A stretch of DNA of 45,169 nt from Pseudomonadales bacterium (GTDB lineage: Bacteria; Pseudomonadota; Gammaproteobacteria; Pseudomonadales; DT-91), in assembly GCA_013215055.1 (NCBI GenBank), contig JABSRQ010000036.1:1-45169 (forward strand). The letters are read 5' to 3'. Below are positions 9,627 through 18,354 of the stretch, piece by piece. The position numbers and the translations under genes are program-made. The notes beneath the pieces were generated by a model. It was not told where the DNA came from, searched no databases, and was given only the letters and a program-made list of their open reading frames with translations. Position 1 is the first letter of the stretch. Every line of letters starts with the position of its first letter.

Positions 9627-10263
9627 TAAATGTTACCTATAAAAAAAGACAATGGTTTGACGTTGAAGAGGTTAAAAAGAAGCTGTAAATAAAGGCTTAT
9701 TATTGTGTTAAATATTTCAATGAGCGGCCTGTTTCCGCAGCCAATAATTATCTTATATTATTCATCCTGAATCCAGCTAAATTGACTCACAAACATAGAG
9801 TCTAACGATTTCCTAAACGATTAAAACTCCCCCTATTGGGTGATAATCTTATAAAATACGTGATCGTTATTATTCAATAAAAGGCGGGTTTATTATCCCC
9901 GCCCTCATTGATCAAATGATCAGAATGTCTCTACTTTTATGGGCTGGTAACTCGTCGAAAAACCGTCAAACAATAAGCTACTATTTAGCCCCTATTCCCA
10001 TAAACCTTGAAGTACAACATCGCAGTTCTGCACTATCCCTAATGCCTATCGCCATATTGTACTTCAAGGAAGTTAGGATTAAGGCTTACTCGAAAATGGC
10101 GTCGATCGAGTTTTTGCTCACTCATAAACGGCTGCTTATTGGTATTGGCTTCAGGTTACGCCAATGCGCTCAGCGGTGCCATTACCCTTGGGTCATCAGG
10201 AATAACGCAGTCGGGCCTTCCATCTTGCATGTCCCTAAAGTTAAAAATGCTAAAGGGCTGTGT
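9627..10263. other. Spacer containing an inverted-repeat element
   Basis: No gene is supported; the long plus-strand frame at 9916-10311 overlaps the 3' end of the symporter gene and has no recognisable protein features. The spacer contains the 65-bp element at 10005-10069, described separately. Confidence 0.4.
10005..10069. repeat. Inverted-repeat element, 13-bp arms
   Basis: The arms CCTTGAAGTACAA and TTGTACTTCAAGG are perfect inverted repeats of 13 bp flanking 39 bp. The inner part and right arm (from TTCTGCACTATC onward) recur, diverged, at about 20331-20391, where they directly abut a LysR relic. This is the form of a small non-autonomous palindromic element. Confidence 0.6.
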
Positions 10264-12444
10264 TTATTTAATGTTATTAAAATCCCAACCCAGAACGTCG
10301 TAAGCAAATGACCATCGGGGTACTCTATTATGCTTTGATTTCCCCAATATCCAGAACTGATAGGCATTATCCGACAAGCTGGAGTTGGCCTGATAGACCA
10401 ACCAGGTATCGACAAACTTTTGCCAACGCATGGTTGATTGCGGCAAAATATACGCGACGGGATTTTTAATATTCAGCCCCTTGGGTACCACTACTGTCCA
10501 GTTTGGATAGATCAGCGTCCATGCCGACGCTGATTCTGCCGTATACAACATAGCCTTGATGTCAGGATGTTTGCCGTTGAAAAAATCACGCAGATTACGT
10601 ATTTCGATAATGTCGGCACCGGGAAAGGCTTCCTGCCCTGAACCTTCTTTGACACGGTATGATGTTGCAGCGATTTTGAGTGAGGGTAAGGTCAGAATTT
10701 CCGCGTAATCGGCAAATTTATTTCGGTCATGATCAGCAACAATCAAACCCAGTGATTCATTCATATAACTGTTACTGAACGTATATTCCAGTGCACGTTG
10801 CACACTCAGGCTTATGCCACCAACAACAATATCTATTTTTCCACTGTCCAGCGCCTCGTTAATTTGTGGCCAGTCCAGGCGTATTATTTCCAATGTCACA
10901 CCCAGGTCTTTCGCCAGGCTATGGATCATCGCCATGTCGTAACCCACAACATTGCCATGTTTATTTCGAAAGGCGTAGGGTAAGCGGTTTTTTAAATAAG
11001 CGACCCGTAGCGTTCCACGCTCAAGAATGACATCACGTCTATCACGTTTACTATCGATACTCGATAAAGGCTCAATGCTTTCCTGCATTTTTACGGCAAC
11101 GGTTTTTGATACTAACTCTTGCTCAATCAGCTGCTTATAACCGGTGTATTCATAAGGGATGCTATAGGTCAGCAATTTACCCAATAAAAACATCAACGCG
11201 GCACTGATTAATAGACTCAGCGCTGCTGTTTGATAGAGTTTTCGCCAGCTCAGCTGGCCGGTGATTGCCGCGGCGCCTAATAGACAAATAATGATGCCAT
11301 GCATGGCGGCTAAGGCGGTTGCCATGCGCATAGTAAAAATACTGCCTAACAAATACAATTGAAACATGTCACTGGGCAGTTTGAAATAGTCCAGCATGAA
11401 AGGTAAAGCGACTGTTAGGCTACCAAAGGAAGTAAGAATGCCCAGCATGGTAAAGGCGGGATACTGTGAAGGGCTTAATTCTGACCCTGTGAACCATGCA
11501 GAAAATAGAATAAAACTAATGCCCATCAAGGTGCCAACACTGGGGAAACTATAAGTCGTTGGAACCAGTACATCAATGGCGGCAAGACTTTCTTCGCTGG
11601 TCATATTGCGTTGGTCCAACAGATATTTTGTACGTTCAGCGATAATAGGTAATACCACTAACACCGTACCCGTAGCAAACGCGGTAACCACGGCGAGTTT
11701 TGATTCCCGAATAACCTCGGCATAGGTAAAAGGGGTTGCCCATGCCACTAACATGGGCAAAGTGAAAATAACAAAGATCAGCCACAGTGCAAAATAACCC
11801 CATAGAAAAATCTGTAATCGATTTAACTCAACAAGTTCAAGCGTTCCCGCCGCCGCTGCTGATAATGCGAAAATACCGATCGGTGCTATTTTGGCTACTG
11901 CCGAGGCTATATTCATCAGTGCAGAGGAAACATTCTGTAATGACAGCATAAACTGTTTTTTATTCTCGACCCCAATCATGGCGACACCCAGAAAAATACT
12001 GAACACCACAATGGCTGGCACCATCGTATTGGCCATAGAATAAAATGGATTAGAAGGGATATAGAGGCTTAATAAATCCGGGGCTTGTTGCGTGTTGATA
12101 AGATCGCTGCTGAAAAAAGAAGCCGATGTCCATGATGGATAAGCTAACGGCATAAACAGCAACGTCAGCATGCTCAATATCCAAAGAAATAGCACAAGCC
12201 CTCCCCCCTTGATGCCTATCTTTTTTGCCACCGACATATCAAGGCTGCCCAGGCTACTAATCAGCGATACCAGAATGTATGGAATAACCGTCATTTGTAA
12301 TAACTGGATATACACCTGACCAATAAAATTTATATTGCCCATGACTTCACCAAAGAAAAGACCAAAGGCGACACCTAGCACAAGGCTGGCCATCACCTGC
12401 ATAAAGGGTGAAAGTTTTAGTGGATTGAGTGTCAAAATAAGCAA
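10264..12444 (-). CDS. Dicarboxylate/amino-acid:cation symporter fused to a solute-binding domain
   Basis: The 726-residue protein has two parts. Residues ~10-430 form an SDF-family (GltP/DctA-type) symporter with multiple hydrophobic helices, e.g. VYIQLLQMTVIPYILVSLI near the N-terminus and ATALAAMHGIIICLLGAAAI near the end. Residues ~460-720 are a family-3 periplasmic solute-binding domain (RGTLRVAYLKNRLPYAF, GYDMAMIHSLAKDLGV, GKIDIVVGGISLSVQRA). The binding domain would be on the periplasmic side and could deliver ligand or regulate the carrier; this is inference. Substrate is probably an acidic amino acid or dicarboxylate. The first possible codon is TTG at 12444 without a clear ribosome binding site; Met15 (about 12402) is an alternative. 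Confidence 0.88.
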   Translation of the reverse strand: MLILTLNPLKLSPFMQVMASLVLGVAFGLFFGEVMGNINFIGQVYIQLLQMTVIPYILVSLISSLGSLDMSVAKKIGIKGGGLVLFLWILSMLTLLFMPLAYPSWTSASFFSSDLINTQQAPDLLSLYIPSNPFYSMANTMVPAIVVFSIFLGVAMIGVENKKQFMLSLQNVSSALMNIASAVAKIAPIGIFALSAAAAGTLELVELNRLQIFLWGYFALWLIFVIFTLPMLVAWATPFTYAEVIRESKLAVVTAFATGTVLVVLPIIAERTKYLLDQRNMTSEESLAAIDVLVPTTYSFPSVGTLMGISFILFSAWFTGSELSPSQYPAFTMLGILTSFGSLTVALPFMLDYFKLPSDMFQLYLLGSIFTMRMATALAAMHGIIICLLGAAAITGQLSWRKLYQTAALSLLISAALMFLLGKLLTYSIPYEYTGYKQLIEQELVSKTVAVKMQESIEPLSSIDSKRDRRDVILERGTLRVAYLKNRLPYAFRNKHGNVVGYDMAMIHSLAKDLGVTLEIIRLDWPQINEALDSGKIDIVVGGISLSVQRALEYTFSNSYMNESLGLIVADHDRNKFADYAEILTLPSLKIAATSYRVKEGSGQEAFPGADIIEIRNLRDFFNGKHPDIKAMLYTAESASAWTLIYPNWTVVVPKGLNIKNPVAYILPQSTMRWQKFVDTWLVYQANSSLSDNAYQFWILGKSKHNRVPRWSFAYDVLGWDFNNIK

Positions 12445-12499
12445 CCAGTTAACGGGGCGCTACAGTATACCTAACACAAAAAATAAAGGAATATTTGCA

Positions 12500-12590
12500 A
12501 TTTGTGGTGAATAATCGTGATACCCGTGCCCATCAACGCAGAGTTGCGAATCACATCAATGTTATTGGATGAAAGCTTGCCTGAGCCATT
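12500..12590 (-). pseudogene. LysR relic
   Basis: About 90 bp matching the middle of the intact LysR gene (35463-35550), including ACATCAATGTTATTGGATG. It lacks a 13-bp piece present in the parent. No open frame. It lies in the 392-bp spacer before the hip operon; the remainder up to 12750 shows nothing recognisable. Confidence 0.8.
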
Positions 12591-12759
12591 AGGGTCAAAT
12601 CTTACATTTGACACTCATAGGGTTTAATTGCTCGGTTTACCGTTGCATAACTCAATAAAAGGACGCAAGACGTGTACTCAGGCGAAAGATAGCACGTCCT
12701 CCCATATACTCTCGATTTAGACAGTTACCTAAGAACGGTTATAGTTCTCAACTCCTTAT

Positions 12760-12824
12760 TAATATCTGTAAAAACATATATTAACTCATGAAAACTCATT
12801 TTATGTTAGTATTTACAGATATTA
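12760..12824. promoter_or_regulatory. Inverted-repeat operator of the hip operon
   Basis: A perfect 13-bp inverted repeat, TAATATCTGTAAA at 12760-12772 and TTTACAGATATTA at 12812-12824, encloses 39 bp. Inner AACATA/TATGTT elements extend the symmetry, and a direct repeat AACTCAT/ACTCAT lies between. It sits 18 bp upstream of the antitoxin start. HipB proteins bind palindromic operators in their own promoter, so this is the likely autoregulatory site; the assignment is inference from position and symmetry. Confidence 0.7.
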
Positions 12825-12842
12825 TATTGAATAAGGATGTCC

Positions 12843-13154
12843 ATGGACTCTTTCCGTTACTTATCTGATAGTGAAATATATGCTGCCTTGGGCAAGGCTT
12901 TTGATACTGCCAGAGTTGCTAATGGCGTGCCTGATAAAGAAGTACTGGCGCAAGGCAATGTATCCTCCGATGCACTGAATAAATTTCGCCAGAATAAAGG
13001 CGGCATCACATTACTTAACTTTATCAAATTGATGCGCGGCATCGATGAGCTGGATAAGCTTGAAGCCCTATTTGCCGATGTGGAAAAGGTAGAACGCCAA
13101 CGGGTCAGAAAATCAGACAAGCCTAAAAAAATTCAATGGGGCGATGAATCATGA
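12843..13154 (+). CDS. hipB: HipB-like antitoxin / transcriptional regulator
   Basis: This small protein of about 103 residues precedes and overlaps the HipA gene by 4 bp (ATGA), the standard arrangement of a HipBA module. It contains a helix-turn-helix-like region (residues ~15-70: LGKAFDTARVANGVPDKEVLAQGNVSSDALNKFRQ, in pieces) and ends in a basic tail (KVERQRVRKSDKPKK). It should neutralise HipA and repress the operon through the inverted repeat just upstream. Two in-frame ATGs are available. AAGG lies immediately before the first (12837) but at a proper distance from the second (12843), so I choose the second. The sequence is not a close match to classical E. coli HipB; the call rests largely on context. 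Confidence 0.8.
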   Translation: MDSFRYLSDSEIYAALGKAFDTARVANGVPDKEVLAQGNVSSDALNKFRQNKGGITLLNFIKLMRGIDELDKLEALFADVEKVERQRVRKSDKPKKIQWGDES

Positions 13155-14464
13155 GCCTTATTGAAGTCTTTCTTTGGGGCACAAAAGTCGGGCAGATCAA
13201 CTACCCTAAAAACCAACCGCTATCCGAACCCATATCAACCTTTAGCTATTCCGATCAAGCACAAGAATTCGGCATTGATATCTCGCCGCTAACACTCAAC
13301 ACAAAGAAGAAATCACACAGCTTTGAAGATATTAGCTACAGAACCTTTAAAGGTCTTGCCGGTGTTTTCTCAGACTCGCTGCCGGATAAATTTGGGTCTC
13401 AGCTAATTGATATCTATATGGCTGAAAAAAATATTCCCGCCAATGAAGTGACCTCATTAGATCGCTTAAAGTACATCGCCAACCGAGGTATGGGCGCCCT
13501 TGAATATAGGCCCAGCGAATTAACGCATAGCGATAACGACCTTCAGACACTTGATCTTGCGATGCTGAATGAGCTTGCTTCAATGAGCAATACCAATAAA
13601 GAGGCACTGGCGCAGAAACTACATGATGCTGAAAGCAGATCTCAAGCCTTAAAATTTATTCGTGTAAGTTCCAGTGCCGGTGGCGCACGCTCAAAGGCCT
13701 TGATAGCGACAAAAGGCGATCAAATCAAAGATGGCACAGTTGATCACGGCACAGACCATGATTATTGGCTGCTAAAATTTGATGCCTATGAAAACAGTGA
13801 CCGAGACGGTAAAGACCCCAAAGGCATGACCCGCGTTGAATATATCTATTCCATCATTGCCAGGGCCTGCAATATCAACATGCCCAAAACTAAACTTTTA
13901 ACTGACGGCGATGATGCACACTTTTTAATTGAACGCTTTGATCGCATCAAACGTAATGGCAAACTCGATAAACTGCACTATGTGTCCTGGTGTGGCCTGG
14001 CACATGCACACAGAGATACGACGGGTACCTATTCTTATGAGCAACTGGTGCTTATCTGTAAACAACTGGGGCTGGATAGCGCTTCATTAAAAGAGCTGTT
14101 TAGACGTGCGGTATTTAATATCGTTGGTCTCAATCAGGATGATCACACAAAAAATTTCGGCTTCCTGATGGACAGAGAACTCAACTGGCAGCTCTCCCCT
14201 GCTTTTGACTTAACCTATGCCTATGATCCAACAGGCCGATGGACAAACAAACATCAAATTTTACTTAACCGTAAACAAGCTGATTTTGAGAGAAATGATC
14301 TTATTCAATTTGGCTTAAAATGCAATCTGACTAAAAGACAGGCTAATGAAATCATTGACCTTACCATTAAACATTTTAAAACTTTTGATGATTTGGCTAA
14401 AGAACATCAGGTGCCAGAAGATTTGATCGACACCATAAAAAGCCAGTTACGTTTGTATTTTTAG
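13151..14464 (+). CDS. hipA: HipA-like toxin, serine/threonine kinase
   Basis: The 437-residue product is a HipA-family kinase of a type II toxin-antitoxin system; in E. coli HipA phosphorylates glutamyl-tRNA synthetase and induces persistence. Visible motifs are the Gly-rich ATP/autophosphorylation loop RVSSSAGGARSKA (about residues 173-185), LLKFDAYEN, FLIERFDR, and the catalytic segment LNQDDHTKNFGF with Asp330 and His332. LSPAFDLTYAYDP carries the metal-binding Asp. The N-terminal couple_HipA region (residues ~1-105) is present. Length is normal, no frameshift is seen, and the motifs are complete, so it should be active. It is translationally coupled to the antitoxin upstream. Downstream is a 645-bp spacer. 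Confidence 0.92.
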   Translation: MSLIEVFLWGTKVGQINYPKNQPLSEPISTFSYSDQAQEFGIDISPLTLNTKKKSHSFEDISYRTFKGLAGVFSDSLPDKFGSQLIDIYMAEKNIPANEVTSLDRLKYIANRGMGALEYRPSELTHSDNDLQTLDLAMLNELASMSNTNKEALAQKLHDAESRSQALKFIRVSSSAGGARSKALIATKGDQIKDGTVDHGTDHDYWLLKFDAYENSDRDGKDPKGMTRVEYIYSIIARACNINMPKTKLLTDGDDAHFLIERFDRIKRNGKLDKLHYVSWCGLAHAHRDTTGTYSYEQLVLICKQLGLDSASLKELFRRAVFNIVGLNQDDHTKNFGFLMDRELNWQLSPAFDLTYAYDPTGRWTNKHQILLNRKQADFERNDLIQFGLKCNLTKRQANEIIDLTIKHFKTFDDLAKEHQVPEDLIDTIKSQLRLYF

Positions 14465-14507
14465 ATCAATACCGTCGCAACTGAAATTGACTGAATTTGA
14501 GGAAAGG

Positions 14508-14640
14508 TTACCCGCTATCGGCAACATCGTGACTTTACCTGCCTTTTGTAAAAACCATTGTTTGTCCAGTGTCGCCGGGTTATAGATCAGACAGTTATGT
14601 TTGCTGACATCCTGCAGCCGCTTAAGCTTAGGATTTACCG
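14508..14640 (-). pseudogene. LysR relic
   Basis: This matches 35550-35690 of the intact LysR gene (GTAAAAACCATTG, CAGTTATGTTTGCTGACATC), beginning 44 bp after the hipA stop. The frame is not open over its length. It covers the segment adjacent to those present in the relics at 7.7 and 12.5 kb. The rest of the spacer to 15109 has no recognisable gene. Confidence 0.8.
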
Positions 14641-15109
14641 GGAGTAAAAATCCTAGAAATCCATGAGGCTGAACACCACATGGATGCTGCCATTGTTATG
14701 GGGTGTTTTTTAAGCTTGCTTCAGATGTTCTACTGCTTGCTACGAAGTGATTTATCAATGTATTGACTTTGAATCATAAGAAAGTATTCTCCTAACAATA
14801 TACATAAGACTTGCACAACATCACTTTAAAACATCAAGTCTAGCGTGCAATTAACACCTGCCCTTGCATCAACCTTCATGCTGATGTCTGCCATAACATG
14901 AATCTGTTGTTCATAAGCCTACAAAAAAATTCTGCCGCCGAATAAAGAGCCATTCTTAACTCGAACATGAATAAGCGAATAAAGCAGCTCAGCTAAGGCT
15001 GATATCGATTCCCTCGAAGCAGACGCCTGCATCACCACAGGAGCCAGTTATGTAATTAGAACAAACGGTAATTAATAAGGAAATTTTAATCAATTTTTAA
15101 GGATAAATT

Positions 15110-16189
15110 TTGAATACAATAAAGCAGCTACCCACAAGCGCTTACAGACACCCATCCCTCGACCTTTGTGTTATTGGCGTTACCGGAACCAACGGAAAAA
15201 CAACCGTCGCTCATCTTATCGGTGAGGTACTAAAATCAGCAGGTTTAAATCCGTTTATCTTAGGCACATTAAATTCAGGCAATAAGGATTTATCCACCCC
15301 GGAAGCCGCAGACATCTATCGTTTCATGTGTGATCATCGAGATAATGGGGGTACACATTTTGTCATGGAAGTCACCTCTGAAGGCATTGATCAGGGCCGA
15401 ATTTCTGACGTGGATTTTGATATTAAAATCCTCACCAATATCACCCAGGATCATCTTGACTACCATAAGACCTTCGCAAACTATGAAGCGGTTAAATTAA
15501 GTTTTATGGGCCAAGGCACAGCGCACAAAATATTCCCCAAAAACTATCAAAAAGAAGCCATCGATTTTATTCCCGCACTCCTGGGGGTCTTCAATCTGGC
15601 GAATACCAAGGCTGCCATAAGCGCCTTACGGCATTTGCATATTTCTAATGACATCATCAATAAAACCTTATCCTCCTGCTCTGCGCCCAGGGGACGTTTA
15701 GAATCTGTCAATATAGGCCAGCCCTACCAGGTATTTATCGACTACGCACACACACCCGATGCGTTGGAGAACGTGTTATCTACCGCTAAAGAAATCGCAT
15801 CCAATCAAGATTCCAGGCTGTTAGTGCTCTTGGGCTGTGGGGGTAACCGCGATGCAGGAAAACGCCCGAAGATGGGTAAGATTGCCTCAGCGTTGGCTGA
15901 CGTCTTAGTGATAACGGATGATAATCCGCGTGACGAGGACAGCCAAACAATCATCCAGCACATCGTTAGCGGCATAGCTTCTGATTTTAAAAACACCCTC
16001 ATCATTTCCGATAGAAGAGCTGCAATAGAAGCCATGGTCAGTGAAGCCAGGGAAGGAGATGTGCTTATTCTGGCAGGCAAAGGGCATGAAACCTATCAGA
16101 TATCAAAAAACAAAACGCTGTATTTTGATGATAGAGAAGAGATTATTAATAGCATAAACAAGAAAAAAACGTGTAACAACAAACCATAA
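15110..16189 (+). CDS. MurE-like Mur ligase lacking the N-terminal UDP-binding domain
   Basis: The 359-residue product aligns with the central and C-terminal domains of UDP-MurNAc-tripeptide synthetase MurE. The P-loop GVTGTNGKT is at residues 23-31, followed by NITQDHLDYH (residues 110-119), the EAVK lysine (Lys129) that is carbamylated in Mur ligases, and FIDYAHTPDALE. Next come GCGGNRDAGKRP and DNPR (residues 271-274), the motif that marks meso-diaminopimelate specificity in MurE. GKGHETYQ is near the end. MurE proper is ~490 residues. Here the whole UDP-binding domain is missing, and the segment between Lys129 and FNLANTKAA is about 50 residues short. It is therefore unlikely to be the essential MurE. 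It may ligate an amino acid to a non-UDP acceptor such as a recycled peptide or a metabolite; this is inference. The TTG start has an AAGGA six bases upstream and there is no ATG nearby. Confidence 0.8.
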   Translation: MNTIKQLPTSAYRHPSLDLCVIGVTGTNGKTTVAHLIGEVLKSAGLNPFILGTLNSGNKDLSTPEAADIYRFMCDHRDNGGTHFVMEVTSEGIDQGRISDVDFDIKILTNITQDHLDYHKTFANYEAVKLSFMGQGTAHKIFPKNYQKEAIDFIPALLGVFNLANTKAAISALRHLHISNDIINKTLSSCSAPRGRLESVNIGQPYQVFIDYAHTPDALENVLSTAKEIASNQDSRLLVLLGCGGNRDAGKRPKMGKIASALADVLVITDDNPRDEDSQTIIQHIVSGIASDFKNTLIISDRRAAIEAMVSEAREGDVLILAGKGHETYQISKNKTLYFDDREEIINSINKKKTCNNKP

Positions 16190-16220
16190 AACAGACTTGC
16201 GGCCGTAGCCTATACTGTAA

Positions 16221-16249
16221 AATCAGCCTCGTGATAGAGGCCGATTTTT
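16221..16249 (+). promoter_or_regulatory. Hairpin with T-tract masking the next ribosome binding site
   Basis: AATCAGCCTC and GAGGCCGATT form a 10-bp stem with one mismatch and a 6-base loop (GTGATA). The stem runs into TTTTT immediately before the ATG of the cyclotransferase gene. The only Shine-Dalgarno candidate for that gene (GAGG at 16237-16240) is inside the stem. It looks like a terminator or attenuator that also hides the ribosome binding site. Confidence 0.6.
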
Positions 16250-16753
16250 ATGGAGCAAGCCTTGAAATATTTCGCCTACGGATCCAATATGTCGCTTTCA
16301 CGATTAAGTGAAAGAATCGCCGATGTACAACAGCTGGGCTCCTATATTCTTAGAGCCCATGACCTGCGATTCCACAAGGCTGGCTCAGACGGTTCGGCCA
16401 AGTGCGACGCATTTTATACTCAGAATCCCGATGATTATATAATCGGTTCGCTCTATGAAATCAGCCCCAGCGGCATAAAAACATTGGATCAAATAGAAGG
16501 CCTTGGTGATGGCTACAATAAAAAAGATGTCACCGTAGAGCATAAATCCGGAACCCAGTTTACCGCTACGACCTATTACGCGATGCATATTGATATCACG
16601 CTTAAACCCTTTTCCTGGTATAAAAATCATGTACTCGTAGGCGCAAGAGAACTTCAATTACCTGAAGCTTATATTAAACGCATTGAAACCATCAACAGCA
16701 TCGATGACCCAAATACAAAAAGGGATGCACAACAACGAGACTTACATAAGTAG
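16250..16753 (+). CDS. Gamma-glutamylcyclotransferase family protein
   Basis: The 167-residue product has the GGCT/AIG2-like fold signature YFAYGSNMS at residues 8-16, which forms the glutamyl-binding loop. It also has YEISPSGIKTLDQIEGLGDGYNK, in which Glu of DQIEG is the expected general acid/base. Family members cyclise a gamma-glutamyl residue to 5-oxoproline, releasing the amine or amino acid. It is probably cytoplasmic. It lies 60 bp after a MurE-like ligase, an enzyme class that makes gamma-glutamyl bonds, which suggests related substrates. Translation may be controlled by the hairpin directly upstream. Confidence 0.85.
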   Translation: MEQALKYFAYGSNMSLSRLSERIADVQQLGSYILRAHDLRFHKAGSDGSAKCDAFYTQNPDDYIIGSLYEISPSGIKTLDQIEGLGDGYNKKDVTVEHKSGTQFTATTYYAMHIDITLKPFSWYKNHVLVGARELQLPEAYIKRIETINSIDDPNTKRDAQQRDLHK

Positions 16754-16756
16754 CCA

Positions 16757-16835
16757 TACTTAGCCCTGCCAGGCGCCTGCGAATGCACTCAGGTAATCAA
16801 TAAACAACATCGTCTTCTTTGGTGTCCAGCGTCTA
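16757..16835 (-). pseudogene. LysR relic (3' end)
   Basis: This matches the last ~25 codons of the intact LysR gene (35318-35390), including CTCAGGTAATCAATAAACAAC and the stop region, then loses similarity. Further right (16920-17030) the minus strand can be read as a frame-broken peptide with VAFKEKHLKK that recalls the end of an enoyl-CoA hydratase, but this is too weak to call. The rest of the spacer to 17295 shows nothing. Confidence 0.8.
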
Positions 16836-17295
16836 ACCGCCATCAATAACGTCTTTAACCAGGCTTAAGCGACGGTTCCCATTCGGCAACGGCAATAGAC
16901 TCCACCGCAGGCAAAGGGCCATTAAATTATTTTTTCAGATGTTTCTCTTTAAACGCCACTGCATCGGCGATATGACTAATTCTGCAGCCAGCTCACCTTC
17001 CAGAACCTGTTTATCAAACTGCATCGACAAAAATGGCTAGAATAGAAGCCCATAACGCCACAATAAAAAGCACTTCCAAAATTATCTCTTATATCCATCA
17101 AAATATTGACGGCTAACTGAAGATCTCAAAACGATAAAATTAATTAAAATGAGTCAATTAAACATGTAAAAATTTTTATTTCCGCTCTATGATAATTGCC
17201 TTATCGTTTTAAGCGATGCACTTTTAATTATCTGCTAGGCAATTGACTGCTAGCCCCCTTAGTATGACCTAGGGAATCTGAATGGAATCATTATT

Positions 17296-18354
17296 ATGTC
17301 TACCCGTTTTTATGCTGCAAGTTTTCTCATCTCTTTTTCAATCATATTTTCAGGCTGTGAAGGGGATGAAAAAAACATTATTATCACGCCTAAAAACTCC
17401 GCGCCTATTGCTAATGCAGGTGACGACCAGCATGTTAATAAAGATGTTTTAGTCATGTTAGATGGAACAAAAAGTTCTGATGATGATGGCGATGGGCTGA
17501 TTTATTCTTGGCTATTACTTGAAAAACCCAATACCAGCACAGCAACCTTAAATGGTTCAGATACAGAAAACCCTAACTTTACTGCTGATCTTGACGGTCA
17601 ATATAAAATCCAACTAACCGTCAACGATGGCCTCATTGATAGCTCTGTTGATGAAGTGATAATAATCAGTGCACCCAACGTTACTGTCGATAGTTTTACA
17701 GGTTCCGGCGCTCTGCAAGGTTATATCACTAACAACGAAGCACTGTTGCCTGACATCACTCAAACCGATGGCCGTTATCGCGCGCATTTAACCGATAACA
17801 GCAATAATAAAACCGTGCATTTCCACCAAGATCAAGGCCGCTTGGATGCCAAATTAACCAACTTCCCCTTTGAGTATATTGCCCGAAATATCGGCATAGG
17901 TATGGTTTCAGATTCTCAAACCGCTCCTGCGGCTGTTGATACACCTTATATGTTTGCCGGCGTGCAGATTCATGTAACAGATCTAAATGATACAAACTCA
18001 TCACATATTGTCGTAGGGCACAGAGGTGGAACCGCATTTACCCTTGAAGGAAAAAACACACTAAACGGTGTCTCTGCAGTGAACGACTTAGGCCCCAATA
18101 TAGCCCCAGAGGGACGTCTTGATATTAGAGTGGTGGGCAATGCAGACCAAACTTTAAGCATCTATTGGCAATTACCCAACCTTTCAATAGGCAGCCAAGC
18201 CGATACATGGATTCCTTACAAAGATACCGGACGTCTACCAGAAACCGCCCCTAACTATGCTTCATCTGTTTATGTAGGCTTGATTACTTATGCCTGGAAT
18301 ACTGAAACAGATTTTGTTGGTACCTGTGACAGCGTAACGCTTTATCAATATTAA
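17296..18354 (+). CDS. PKD-domain lipoprotein
   Basis: The 352-residue product starts with a lipoprotein signal peptide, lipobox FSGC (Cys21). Residues ~33-127 form a PKD/cadherin-like beta-sandwich: PIANAGDDQHVNKD, LDGTKSSDDDGDGLIYSW and LTVNDGLIDSS are the classical motifs. The C-terminal ~220 residues (GSGALQGYITNNEALLPDI onward) look like a beta-rich jelly-roll region such as a concanavalin-type carbohydrate- or surface-binding domain; I do not recognise the family with certainty. It is probably anchored in the outer membrane and surface-exposed. It is isolated, with an AT-rich leader and long spacers on both sides. Confidence 0.8.
   Translation: MSTRFYAASFLISFSIIFSGCEGDEKNIIITPKNSAPIANAGDDQHVNKDVLVMLDGTKSSDDDGDGLIYSWLLLEKPNTSTATLNGSDTENPNFTADLDGQYKIQLTVNDGLIDSSVDEVIIISAPNVTVDSFTGSGALQGYITNNEALLPDITQTDGRYRAHLTDNSNNKTVHFHQDQGRLDAKLTNFPFEYIARNIGIGMVSDSQTAPAAVDTPYMFAGVQIHVTDLNDTNSSHIVVGHRGGTAFTLEGKNTLNGVSAVNDLGPNIAPEGRLDIRVVGNADQTLSIYWQLPNLSIGSQADTWIPYKDTGRLPETAPNYASSVYVGLITYAWNTETDFVGTCDSVTLYQY

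Noticed and set aside
9916..10311. 131-codon plus-strand ORF
   Set aside because: It runs through the inverted-repeat element and overlaps the end of the symporter gene on the other strand; no domain, ribosome binding site or coding character.
15110..16189. The housekeeping murE gene
   Set aside because: The UDP-binding domain is missing and no division/cell-wall cluster genes surround it.
16920..17030. Enoyl-CoA hydratase relic
   Set aside because: Only a few residues resemble the family and the frame is broken; not enough to call.
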